A stretch of DNA of 64,000 nt, taken from NCBI RefSeq assembly GCF_014191375.1, contig NZ_JACHWN010000001.1, forward strand, positions 558,001 through 622,000, in the 5' to 3' direction. The translations under genes and the position numbers were made by a program. The notes below the pieces were generated by a model, which worked only from the letters and a program-made list of their open reading frames with translations, did no database searches and was not told where the DNA came from. The stretch's first letter is position 1, and each line of letters begins with the position of its first letter. This DNA comes from Mesorhizobium sp. RMAD-H1. Its GTDB lineage: Bacteria > Pseudomonadota > Alphaproteobacteria > Rhizobiales > Rhizobiaceae. Positions 18,686 through 27,238 of this stretch are shown piece by piece.

Positions 18686-20101
18686 ATGGCAAATTCGATC
18701 CGATTTTTTCTGAATGGTCAAAAACAGGATGTCGTCGTCCGGCCCGATACCACCGTTCTCGAATGGTTGCGTTCGGGCCCGCGGCTGACCGGCACGAAGG
18801 AGGGATGCGCCGAGGGCGATTGCGGCGCCTGTTCCGTGCTTCTGGGCGATGTCGTGGACGGCGAAATCCGTTACCACGCGGCCAATAGCTGCATCATGAT
18901 CATGGGGCAGATCGACGGGCGGGCGCTGGTGACGGTCGAGGGGCTGAAAGGCAAAACGCTGCACCCCATCCAGGCGGCGATGGTCGAGAACGGTTCCTCG
19001 CAATGCGGCTTCTGCACGCCTGGTATCGTCATTTCGCTCGCCGGTCTAGCGGCAAGCAATGCTACCGCCGACGATCATGCCATCCACGATGCGCTTGCCG
19101 GCAATCTCTGCCGTTGCACGGGATATCGGCCGATCGTGGAAGCCGCGCGCAAGGTGGTGGAGGAGGGCGGCGCGTCCATTCCGGGGCCTGCTGTCGCCGC
19201 CTTCGCGGAGATGCAGCCGGCGGATGAGATCGCGGCCTTCGGCGCTATGTTCCATCAGCCCCGGACGCTCGATGATCTCCTGAGGCTTCGCCGTGACAGG
19301 CCGGATGCCGTATTGCTTGCCGGAGGCACCGATCTTGGCGTAGCGCTCGCCGATTTCCACGGCGATTGGGACGAGGTGATCTCCACCGCTCATGTGCGCG
19401 AACTGCGCGATACCGGGGAGACGCCGACGCATCTGACCTTCGGCGCGGCGGTGACGTGGGAGGAGGTGCTGGCGCGCGTCGCGTCCCTCTATCCCTCTTT
19501 TGCCACCCTCATCCGCCGCTTCGGCTCGACACAGATCCGTTCCATGGGCACGGTCGGCGGCAATATCGGCACGGCAAGCCCCATCGGCGATGGCCCGCCG
19601 GCGCTGATCGCGCTTGGCGCGGAGATCGAGCTTGCCTCCCTCGACGGCAGGCGGGTAATGCCGCTCGAGGATTTCTTCCTCGATTACCGCAAGACGGCGC
19701 TGAAGCCGGATGAGGTGATCGCGTCGGTCCGCATCCCCAGACCGGCAGCGGGACAGGATTTCCGCGTCTACAAGATTTCCAAGCGCTACGATCAGGATAT
19801 ATCCACCGTCTGCGGCGCGTTCTCGGTGGTGCGCGAAGATGGTATCGTCATATCGGCCCGCATCGCCTTCGGTGGCATGGCGGCGATCCCGAAGCGGGTG
19901 CGGGAGGCCGAGGCCGTGCTCATCGGCAGGCAGCTGGACGAGGAGGCAGGGCGGGCCTGCGCCGCCGCCATCCGCGATGCCTTCTCGCCCCTGAGCGACT
20001 GGCGCGGCAGTGCGCAATACCGCCGAATGGTGGCGGCCAATCTTGCCGAGCGGTTCCGCCGCGATCTCTCAGGCGAGATGGTGGAGGTGATGGCGCTATG
20101 A
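18686..20101 (+). CDS. xdhA: Xanthine dehydrogenase small subunit (FeS/FAD)
   Basis: A 471-residue subunit. Two [2Fe-2S] clusters are ligated by GCAEGDCGACSVLLG (Cys41, 46, 49) with a following Cys, and by CGFCTPG (107, 110) with CRCTGYRP (142, 144). The FAD domain carries LLAGGTDLGVAL and GGNIGTASPIGDGPP, then the CO dehydrogenase flavoprotein C-terminal domain. The enzyme oxidises hypoxanthine and xanthine to urate. ATG 18686 gives the conserved MANSIRFFLNGQ; the longer TTG frame lacks family support. The stop overlaps the xdhB start by four bases. The usual accessory gene xdhC is not in the window. Confidence 0.95.
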   Translation: MANSIRFFLNGQKQDVVVRPDTTVLEWLRSGPRLTGTKEGCAEGDCGACSVLLGDVVDGEIRYHAANSCIMIMGQIDGRALVTVEGLKGKTLHPIQAAMVENGSSQCGFCTPGIVISLAGLAASNATADDHAIHDALAGNLCRCTGYRPIVEAARKVVEEGGASIPGPAVAAFAEMQPADEIAAFGAMFHQPRTLDDLLRLRRDRPDAVLLAGGTDLGVALADFHGDWDEVISTAHVRELRDTGETPTHLTFGAAVTWEEVLARVASLYPSFATLIRRFGSTQIRSMGTVGGNIGTASPIGDGPPALIALGAEIELASLDGRRVMPLEDFFLDYRKTALKPDEVIASVRIPRPAAGQDFRVYKISKRYDQDISTVCGAFSVVREDGIVISARIAFGGMAAIPKRVREAEAVLIGRQLDEEAGRACAAAIRDAFSPLSDWRGSAQYRRMVAANLAERFRRDLSGEMVEVMAL

Positions 20102-22434
20102 ACATCGATGTCCCGAACCTCGAGACCAAGACTGTCCAGCGTAGCATCGTCGGGCGCGGCATCGCGCATGATTCCGCCGGGCGTCATGTCGCGGGTGAAG
20201 CCCTCTATATCGACGACATGCCGGAACTGCCAGGCACGCTGCATGCCGCCTTCGTGCTGTCGCCCGTCGCCCATGGCAGGCTGAGAGGTATCGATGCGGG
20301 CGCCGCGCTGGCGCTTCCCGGCGTCGTGGGCGTCTGGTCGGCTGGGGATGTGCCCGGGGTGAACGATGTCGGCCCGGTCATTCCGGGCGAGCCGCTTTTC
20401 GCCGAGGATCTCGTCGATCATGAAGGGCGGGTGATCGCCGTCGTTGCCGCCGAAGATTTCGAGACGGTCTATCGCGCCGCCCGGCTGGTCAAGCCCGACA
20501 TAGAGGAACTGCCGCCGGTTCTCGATGTCGAGGAGGCGCATGCCAGGAAGAGCTATGTCCTGCCCTCCCAGACCGTCAGCGAGGGGGATGCGGCGGGCGC
20601 GATTGCCGCGGCTCGCCATGTGTTTTCCGGCAAGCTGCGCATGGGCGGCCAGGACCATTTCTATCTCGAAACCCATATCGCCTACGCCGTTCCGGGCGAG
20701 GGTGGCGACATGCTGGTTCATTCCTCCACCCAGCACCCGACCGAGGTGCAGCATCATGTGGCGCATCTCCTTGGACTTCATGCCAACGCCGTGGAATGCC
20801 AGGTGCGGCGCATGGGCGGCGGCTTCGGCGGCAAGGAGAGCCAGGCGACAATCATCGCGGGCGCGGCGGCGCTGGTCGCCGCCAAGACAGGCCGCCCATG
20901 CAAGCTGCGGCTGAAGCGCCGCGACGACATGGCCGGCACCGGCAAGCGCCATGACTATGTGGCCATGTGGAAAGCCGGCACGGACGAGCAGGGCCGCATT
21001 CTTGGTCTCGAGGTGGAATATCTGGCGCGGGCGGGAAATTTGCCGGATCTGACCGGCGCCGTCATCACCCGCACCCTGACCCATACGGACAATTCCTACT
21101 TCATTCCCAATGCCCGCTTCGTCGGCCATGCCTGCAAGACGAATACGGTCTCCAACACCGCTTTCCGCGGGTTCGGCGGGCCGCAGGGCATTCTCACCAT
21201 CGAGGCGATCGTCGACACCATCGCGCGCAAGCTCGGCCGTGATCCGAACGAGGTGCGCCGCATCAACTATTATGGCGACGAGACCGGCGACGTGACGCCC
21301 TATGGGCAGAAGGTCGAGGACAACCGGCTCGTCGAGGTGACGGATGCCGTGCTTGCCTCCGCCTTCTGGCAGGAGCGGCGCCGGGAAATCGATGAATATA
21401 ACGCCCGCTCGCCGGTCATCCGGCGGGGGCTGGCGATGATGCCGGTCAAGTTCGGCATTTCCTTCAATCTGACCTCGCTCAACCAGGCGGGCGCGCTGGT
21501 CCATGTCTATCTCGACGGCTCGATCTTCCTCAACCACGGCGGCACCGAGATGGGGCAGGGCCTGTTCGTCAAGGTGGCGCAGGTGGTGGCCGAGGTCTTC
21601 CAGGTCGATCTCGAGATGGTGAAGATCTCCTCGACCGCCACCGGCAAGGTGCCGAACACCAGCGCCACCGCCGCATCGACAGGATCGGACCTGAACGGCA
21701 TGGCCGCCTTCAAGGCGGCAAGCGCCATCAAGGCGCGGATGGCGCGGGTGGCCGCGGAGCATTTCGACGTCGAGGAGGAGGTCATCGTCTTCCGCGAGGG
21801 CCGCGTCCATGCGGGCAATGAATCCATTTCCTTCGGCGAACTGGCGAAGATGGCCTGGGCGAAGCGCGTGCAGCTTTCCGAAGCCGCGCATTACGCCACC
21901 CCGAAGATCCATTGGGACGGCAGGACGATGAAGGGGCGGCCCTTCTTCTATTTCACCTATGGCGCGGCGATTGCCGAGGTCGCGGTCGATACGCTGACCG
22001 GCGAGACGCGCTGCCTGCGCGCCGATATCCTGCAGGATGTGGGCTCGCCGCTCAATCCGGCCATCGATCTCGGCCAGATCGAGGGCGCTTTCGTGCAGGG
22101 CATGGGCTGGCTCACCTGCGAGGAGCTCTGGTGGGACGGGAAGGGGAGGCTGAGGACGGTCGGCCCGTCGACCTACAAGATTCCCGGTTCGCGCGACGTG
22201 CCGCCGCAATTCAATATCCGCATCCTCGACGATCAGCCGAACCGCGAGGAGACGATCTTCCGCTCGAAGGCCATCGGCGAGCCGCCGCTGATGCTCGGCG
22301 TCTCCGTATGGCTCGCGATCCGCGACGCCATCGCTTCCATTGCGGGCGAGGGCGTCGCGCCGGAACTCGATGCGCCGGCCACGCCGGAGAATGTGCTGCG
22401 CGCCATCTCCGGGCTCGAAAGCGCCCGACCATGA
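20098..22434 (+). CDS. xdhB: Xanthine dehydrogenase molybdopterin subunit
   Basis: The 778-residue molybdenum cofactor-binding large subunit. HDSAGRHVAGEALYIDDMP starts the a/b hammerhead. GGGFGGKES is the first Mo-binding loop, and TAFRGFGGPQG and GTEMGQGLFVKV are further cofactor loops. KAIGEPPLMLG holds the catalytic Glu that acts as base on xanthine. It pairs with XdhA to form the (AB)2 enzyme. Start and stop both overlap neighbours by four bases (ATGA), so the three genes xdhA-xdhB-uraD are tightly coupled. Confidence 0.96.
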   Translation: MNIDVPNLETKTVQRSIVGRGIAHDSAGRHVAGEALYIDDMPELPGTLHAAFVLSPVAHGRLRGIDAGAALALPGVVGVWSAGDVPGVNDVGPVIPGEPLFAEDLVDHEGRVIAVVAAEDFETVYRAARLVKPDIEELPPVLDVEEAHARKSYVLPSQTVSEGDAAGAIAAARHVFSGKLRMGGQDHFYLETHIAYAVPGEGGDMLVHSSTQHPTEVQHHVAHLLGLHANAVECQVRRMGGGFGGKESQATIIAGAAALVAAKTGRPCKLRLKRRDDMAGTGKRHDYVAMWKAGTDEQGRILGLEVEYLARAGNLPDLTGAVITRTLTHTDNSYFIPNARFVGHACKTNTVSNTAFRGFGGPQGILTIEAIVDTIARKLGRDPNEVRRINYYGDETGDVTPYGQKVEDNRLVEVTDAVLASAFWQERRREIDEYNARSPVIRRGLAMMPVKFGISFNLTSLNQAGALVHVYLDGSIFLNHGGTEMGQGLFVKVAQVVAEVFQVDLEMVKISSTATGKVPNTSATAASTGSDLNGMAAFKAASAIKARMARVAAEHFDVEEEVIVFREGRVHAGNESISFGELAKMAWAKRVQLSEAAHYATPKIHWDGRTMKGRPFFYFTYGAAIAEVAVDTLTGETRCLRADILQDVGSPLNPAIDLGQIEGAFVQGMGWLTCEELWWDGKGRLRTVGPSTYKIPGSRDVPPQFNIRILDDQPNREETIFRSKAIGEPPLMLGVSVWLAIRDAIASIAGEGVAPELDAPATPENVLRAISGLESARP

Positions 22435-22949
22435 CGCTTGATGAATTGAACGAGGCACCGCGCCACGCTTTTATTGCGGCACTTGGCGGCATCTTCGAGC
22501 ATTCCCCCTGGGTGGCCGAAGCCGTCGTCGACAAACGGCCTTTTCAAAGCGTCGAGGCACTGCATGGGGCAATGGTGGAGGCCGTGAATGCGGCGGGGCG
22601 TGAGAAGCAGCTTGCCCTGATCCGCGCCCATCCCGACCTCGCGGGCAAGGCGGCACGGGCGGGGGCGCTCACTGCGGAATCGACGCGGGAGCAGAAAGGG
22701 GCGGGGCTCGATCGCCTGTCGGACACCGCATTCGACGAGTTCCACCGGCTGAACGATGCCTATAAGGCACGCTTCGGCTTTCCCTTCATCCTTGCCGTCC
22801 GCGGGTTCGATGGCCGTGCGCACGATGCGCGTTCCATCCTAGCATCTTTTCGCGCCCGGCTCGATAACGCGACGGAAACGGAAATCGACGAGGCACTGCG
22901 CCAGATCGCCCGGATAGCGCGCCTGCGCCTCGACGATCTGATCTCTTGA
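22431..22949 (+). CDS. uraD: OHCU decarboxylase
   Basis: A 172-residue 2-oxo-4-hydroxy-4-carboxy-5-ureidoimidazoline decarboxylase, the third step of urate to (S)-allantoin. LIRAHPDLAGKAA contains the catalytic His; FPFILAVRG and the helix IARIARLRLDDLI near the C-terminus match the family. The ATG overlaps the xdhB stop. The longer frame that begins inside xdhB is an artefact. It is followed nine bases later by uraH. Confidence 0.95.
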   Translation: MTLDELNEAPRHAFIAALGGIFEHSPWVAEAVVDKRPFQSVEALHGAMVEAVNAAGREKQLALIRAHPDLAGKAARAGALTAESTREQKGAGLDRLSDTAFDEFHRLNDAYKARFGFPFILAVRGFDGRAHDARSILASFRARLDNATETEIDEALRQIARIARLRLDDLIS

Positions 22950-22958
22950 GGAGCGAGA

Positions 22959-23315
22959 ATGGGAAAGCTTTCCACACATGTGCTCGATACGGCCTATGGG
23001 CGTCCGGCGGCGGCCATGCGGCTGGAACTCTATCGCGTCCGCGGCGATGGCAAAACGGAACTCCTCAAGCGCGCCGTCACCAACCTCGACGGGCGCACCG
23101 ACGCACCGCTGCTGGCGGATGGGGAAATGGAAACAGGGCAATACGAGCTGCAGTTCCATTGCGCCGAATATTTCTCCGGTCAGGGAGCGGAACTCTCCGA
23201 TCCGCCTTTTCTCGATATCGTCCCGATCCGCTTCGCCATCGCGGATGGCGACGGCAATTACCATGTGCCGCTGCTGGTCAGCCCATGGTCCTATTCGACC
23301 TATAGGGGGAGCTAG
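22959..23315 (+). CDS. uraH: 5-hydroxyisourate hydrolase
   Basis: A 118-residue transthyretin-like protein. [18 protein letters not shown] at the N-terminus has the active-site His, HCAEYFS follows in the middle, and [17 protein letters not shown] at the C-terminus carries the diagnostic YRGS tetrapeptide. It hydrolyses 5-hydroxyisourate to OHCU. A GAGGAGCG ribosome site lies between uraD and this start. It closes the operon. The urate-oxidising enzyme (PuuD, HpxO or UOX) that should feed it is not in this window. Confidence 0.96.
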   Translation: MGKLSTHVLDTAYGRPAAAMRLELYRVRGDGKTELLKRAVTNLDGRTDAPLLADGEMETGQYELQFHCAEYFSGQGAELSDPPFLDIVPIRFAIADGDGNYHVPLLVSPWSYSTYRGS

Positions 23316-23354
23316 GGCGTTTCACGTTAGGATAGAAGCACGGGCGTTATGGAA

Positions 23355-23519
23355 TGCCCCTCACCCTTACCCTCTCCCCGTGAACGGGGAGAAGGAGGCC
23401 TTGACGTCGGCTACACGCTCTACTTCGTTTCTGCCAGGCACCTCGGGTGAAATACGAGGTGCAAATGCCACACGTCCCCTCTCCCCGTCTTCACGGGGAG
23501 AGGGTAAGGGTGAGGGGCA
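23355..23519. repeat. RIME-like palindromic repeat, family C
   Basis: Inverted arms TGCCCCTCACCCTTACCCTC (23355 onward) and its complement (ending 23519) flank a variable centre. Each arm includes an inner hairpin built on CTCCCCGTGAACGGGGAG or CTCCCCGTCTTCACGGGGAG. It resembles the rhizobial intergenic mosaic elements (RIME). The 23316-23614 gap holds nothing else recognisable. It probably forms the 3' end structure of the uraH transcript. Confidence 0.7.
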
Positions 23520-23614
23520 AATCGCGAACGGTTCCGTTGAGACACAAACCGCACTAAGCCAGTAAGGACTTATCCCACATTGCGTGCATTCTCCTAAGAT
23601 TTCGGGCGGAACGA

Positions 23615-24982
23615 ATGAGAAGGATCCGCCCCTTGGAAAACACGGCCAATCTGAAACTCCCCTACATCCTGCCGAGCCAGGCGCAGAAGCATGTCACCCA
23701 TAACGAGGCGTTGCGGGCGCTGGATGCCCTGGTGCAACTGAGTGTGGTGGGGCGCGATGCGGCGGTGCCCCCGAGCGATCCGCGGGAAGGCGAGCGCCAT
23801 ATCGTCGCTGACCGGCCGCAGGAGGGTTGGAGCGGCCATGCGCATGAGATCGCCGTTTTCCAGGACGGCGGCTGGATGTTCCATGCGCCGCTGCCCGGCT
23901 GGGTCGCCTACATCCTTGCGGAAAACCTGCTGGCGGTTTTCGACGGGGCGCAGTGGGTTCCGCTTTCCGCTGGCGCCACGATCGGGGCGGCGGAAAAACT
24001 CGGCCTCAACACCACCGCCGACAGTACCAACCGCCTGGCGGTCAAGTCGGATGCGGTTCTCTTCAGCCATGACGATGTGACGCCGGGCACCGGCGATATG
24101 CACGCCAAGCTGAACAAGGCGGCAGCGGAAAAGGATGCAGGTCTCGTCTTTCAGACCGGCTGGTCGACGCGGGCGCTTTCCGGTCTGCTCGGCGATGACG
24201 ACTGGAAGGTGAAGGTGAGCCCGGACGGCGCCGCCTTCTTCGACGGGATCGTGATCGACAAGGACGATGGCACGGTGAGGTTTCCCTCCGGTGTGCGCGA
24301 TTCCCGCTCGGGCCTGATGACGACATCCCTGATCCCCGCGGCGGTCAGGGACATCTGGCGGATCAATGCGGATACCGCCGCCGGCACGCCCCGGACCTAC
24401 GTCATTGCCAGGGTAAGCGGGTCCGTCATCTTTCTGAGAGGCAACCAGGCCGAGGAAATTTTCTCTTCGGACATGCGCGATGTGAGCATGGTCCGCATCT
24501 GGAACATCAGCAAATCGCCCGCCCAGCCGGCCTGGGTCAATTGGAACAATGCGGCCAATCAGATCAATGTCGCCAATGCAGCGGATGTCGCAAGCTGGGG
24601 GGCGGGCGAGACGATCCGGCTTGGCGATCCCAACCCCACCGGTGACAATACGCTTGAGATGGTCGCCCTGGATATCAGCAATTACATGTTCAACAATTAT
24701 GGCACCGTCTGGCGCCAGCGGGGACTGCTGTTTTCGAACAGTGTCGCGGGCGCCGACGGTCCGGTTCGTCTCGACTACTCCGGTAGCGGCGCACCGAATA
24801 CGCCTACCGGCTCCTATAGCGACAGCGATGGATCGAAGCAGGACGTGATGCTCAGCATCTTCACGAGCGAAAAGAGCCCGATATCGAACTCCAATCTGCT
24901 GTTCGTCCGCGAGATGCTTCGTCCTGGCGCGAAGGCCCTGGCCGCCGGCAGGTGGGCGCGCCTCGTCGGCATCTACGTTTGA
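23615..24982 (+). CDS. DUF2793 domain protein, phage-tail-like
   Basis: A 455-residue protein. The N-terminal DUF2793 domain (about residues 8-110) reads LKLPYILPSQAQKHVTHNEA, then ALVQLSV and the repeated DGGWMFHAPLPGWVAYI. The remainder, about 340 residues, is rich in Gly, Asn, Ser and Asp with short beta-strand patterns, as in phage or R-type tail fibre and surface-display proteins. No signal peptide or transmembrane segment is seen. DUF2793 is found in prophages, gene transfer agents and isolated rhizobial genes. No other phage gene flanks it here, so it is a solitary copy. It sits directly beside the polysaccharide region; function is unknown. Confidence 0.65.
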   Translation: MRRIRPLENTANLKLPYILPSQAQKHVTHNEALRALDALVQLSVVGRDAAVPPSDPREGERHIVADRPQEGWSGHAHEIAVFQDGGWMFHAPLPGWVAYILAENLLAVFDGAQWVPLSAGATIGAAEKLGLNTTADSTNRLAVKSDAVLFSHDDVTPGTGDMHAKLNKAAAEKDAGLVFQTGWSTRALSGLLGDDDWKVKVSPDGAAFFDGIVIDKDDGTVRFPSGVRDSRSGLMTTSLIPAAVRDIWRINADTAAGTPRTYVIARVSGSVIFLRGNQAEEIFSSDMRDVSMVRIWNISKSPAQPAWVNWNNAANQINVANAADVASWGAGETIRLGDPNPTGDNTLEMVALDISNYMFNNYGTVWRQRGLLFSNSVAGADGPVRLDYSGSGAPNTPTGSYSDSDGSKQDVMLSIFTSEKSPISNSNLLFVREMLRPGAKALAAGRWARLVGIYV

Positions 24983-25330
24983 CCAGTACCCCGGGGCGGC
25001 GGCAAGGACCGGCTCGATCGGCAGGCGAACGGCGCCAAGGCGGGGACGGCCTGTCTTCGCGCCGGATCCCCTGTGGATGGCGGGGATTGTCTGTGCGGAT
25101 CTTGCCTGCTTGATGATCAAATCATATTTGAGCCACAAATCCTTCTTGACAGGTGGGTGCGGCCAAATCACATGGTTTCAATCGATGATTGTTACCATCG
25201 ATGATTTTATCCATTATAACGACATGCTGGTGGCAGCGACTCCAGCGGGCCGGCCGGGAGCGTATGCCGGCTTATTGAGCCCGCAACGGGAACATGGTGA
25301 AGCGTGCCGAAAACGGAACCTGCGGCGGAC
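24983..25330. other. Intergenic region upstream of the 4,6-dehydratase gene
   Basis: About 350 bases with no convincing gene. The right half is AT-rich. TTGACA at 25146-25151 could be a -35 element, but no good -10 lies at normal spacing. ATCGATGATT occurs twice near 25182 and 25198, a short direct repeat that may be an operator. Confidence 0.4.
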
Positions 25331-27226
25331 ATGAATCTCAATCGTATTTGTGGGAAACTCTCGCTGCTTCCGCGGTTTTCCAAGCAGTTGATTCTGGCTT
25401 CTGCCGATTTCGTCCTCCTGCTCGTGAGCGTATATCTCGCCTATGTGCTGCGGCTCGGCTTCGTTTTCACGCCGAACTGGGCGCAATGCCTGCTGATGTT
25501 GGCGGCCCCTGTCCTCGCCATTCCGGTTTTCCTGCGGTTCGGGCTTTACAGGGCTATCATCCGCTATCTGCCGGAGCGGGCGATCTGGCCGATTTTCCAG
25601 GCGACGGCGATCGCTTCCCTGTTCTGGGTCATGCTTGTCTTCCTGACCGAGATGACGGGTGGGGAGGGCGTGCCGAGGTCGGTGCCGCTGCTTTACTGGC
25701 TGTTGAGCACGATCCTGATCGCCTCGAGCCGCTTCGGCGCCAAATGGCTGCTGCGGCTTGGCCAGAGCGGCAAGACCTACAGCCATTCCGCCCTCATCGT
25801 CGGGGCGGGGGAGGCCGGCAGGCAATTGGCGACGGCCCTGCGCAGCCACAGCGATACATTCGTGCTCGGCTTCGTCGACAAGGATCCGGCGCTTTACGGC
25901 ATGGATATTGTCGGCCTGCGCGTCTACCCGCCCGAGCAGGTCCAGAACCTGATCGAGAATCACGGCATCACGGAAGTCGTAGTCTGTGATCCCACGCTCG
26001 ATGGCGCGCAGCGTCGCCAGCTCATCGCGCAGCTCAGCAAGCTGCCGGTCGATACCCGCATTCTCCCGCCGATCGCCGATCTGACGCGCGGCAAATATCT
26101 TGTGAGCGCCCTGCGCAGCATCGAGATCGACGACCTGCTCGGCCGGTCTCCCGTCCCGCCGGATGCCTCGCTCCTGCGCAGCATGGTCGAGGGAAAGACC
26201 ATCATGGTGACCGGTGCGGGGGGCTCGATCGGCAGTCAGCTCTGCCGCACGGTTGCCTACTGGTCGCCCGCCCGCATCATCCTGTTCGAGATGAGCGAGT
26301 TTGCGCTCTACCAGATCGACCGGACATTGCGCGAGGCAGCCAATTGCGAAATCGTGCCGGTCCTGGGGTCTGTCCTCGACCAGGAACTCGTCGAGCGCGC
26401 CATTCGCCAATATGGCGTCGACACAGTCTATCATTGCGCGGCCTACAAGCATGTTCCCCTGGTGGAGGCGAACCCGTTCGAGGGCATCCGCAACAATGTC
26501 TTCGGCACGGCGGCGGTTGCGCAGGCCGTTCTGGCTACGCAGACCGAACGCATGGTCCTGATCTCGTCCGACAAGGCGGTGCGGCCGACCAACGTCATGG
26601 GCGCGACCAAGCGCTGGGCCGAGTTTATTGTCCAATATTACAGCAGCATTGCCAGGTCGGCTGGCAGGAATCAGTCCTTTTCCTCGGTGCGTTTCGGCAA
26701 TGTCCTGGGCTCGAACGGCTCGGTCGTCCCGCTTTTCCAGGAGCAGATCGCCCGCGGCGGTCCTGTCACGCTCACCCATGAGGATATGACGCGCTACTTC
26801 ATGTCGATCAGGGAGGCATCCGAACTCATCATTCAGTCGGGTGCCGTTTCGGAAACCGGCGATACCGTCCTTCTCGAGATGGGCGAACCCGTCAAGATCC
26901 GCGATCTTGCCGAGAACATGATCCTGCTGGCGGGGCTGACCGTCCGCAACGCACAGAACCCGGACGGCGATATTGCAATCGAGGTGATTGGCATACGTGA
27001 GGGAGAAAAACTGTACGAAGAACTCTTCTACGATCCCTCCAGCGCGGAAGTCACGAAGCATCCCAAGATCATGCGGGCGCGCCACGGCGGCCTCACCGTT
27101 CCCGATCTGCCGGCGGAGCTCGAAAGGCTGCGCGCAGCCGTCAGCGCGCGCGACGAGGAGCGGGCGCGGCGCATCCTTTTCGGCCTGATCGAGGCGGCAA
27201 GTGAGCCGCGCAAACTGTCCGCCTGA
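25331..27226 (+). CDS. Membrane-bound nucleotide-sugar 4,6-dehydratase (WbpM/CapD type)
   Basis: About 631 residues. Four N-terminal transmembrane helices lead into a CoA-binding-like Rossmann domain (ALIVGAGEAGRQLATAL). The catalytic SDR domain has VTGAGGSIGSQLCR, HCAAYKHVPLVEANP, SSDKAVRPTNVMGATKRWAE with the S-M-K triad of long dehydratases, and VRFGNVLGSNGSVVP. It converts UDP-GlcNAc to UDP-4-keto-6-deoxy-GlcNAc, precursor of QuiNAc or FucNAc. ATG 25331 is preferred; an upstream GTG at 25304 is possible and neither has a strong ribosome site. It faces a WecA-like transferase gene, a pairing seen in R. etli O-antigen initiation (wreV/wreU). Confidence 0.88.
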   Translation: MNLNRICGKLSLLPRFSKQLILASADFVLLLVSVYLAYVLRLGFVFTPNWAQCLLMLAAPVLAIPVFLRFGLYRAIIRYLPERAIWPIFQATAIASLFWVMLVFLTEMTGGEGVPRSVPLLYWLLSTILIASSRFGAKWLLRLGQSGKTYSHSALIVGAGEAGRQLATALRSHSDTFVLGFVDKDPALYGMDIVGLRVYPPEQVQNLIENHGITEVVVCDPTLDGAQRRQLIAQLSKLPVDTRILPPIADLTRGKYLVSALRSIEIDDLLGRSPVPPDASLLRSMVEGKTIMVTGAGGSIGSQLCRTVAYWSPARIILFEMSEFALYQIDRTLREAANCEIVPVLGSVLDQELVERAIRQYGVDTVYHCAAYKHVPLVEANPFEGIRNNVFGTAAVAQAVLATQTERMVLISSDKAVRPTNVMGATKRWAEFIVQYYSSIARSAGRNQSFSSVRFGNVLGSNGSVVPLFQEQIARGGPVTLTHEDMTRYFMSIREASELIIQSGAVSETGDTVLLEMGEPVKIRDLAENMILLAGLTVRNAQNPDGDIAIEVIGIREGEKLYEELFYDPSSAEVTKHPKIMRARHGGLTVPDLPAELERLRAAVSARDEERARRILFGLIEAASEPRKLSA

Positions 27227-27238
27227 AGGGGTTCCGCC

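Noticed and set aside
23615-24982. Prophage region
   Set aside because: Only one phage-like protein is present. Neighbours are purine catabolism and polysaccharide genes, with no capsid, terminase or lysis genes.
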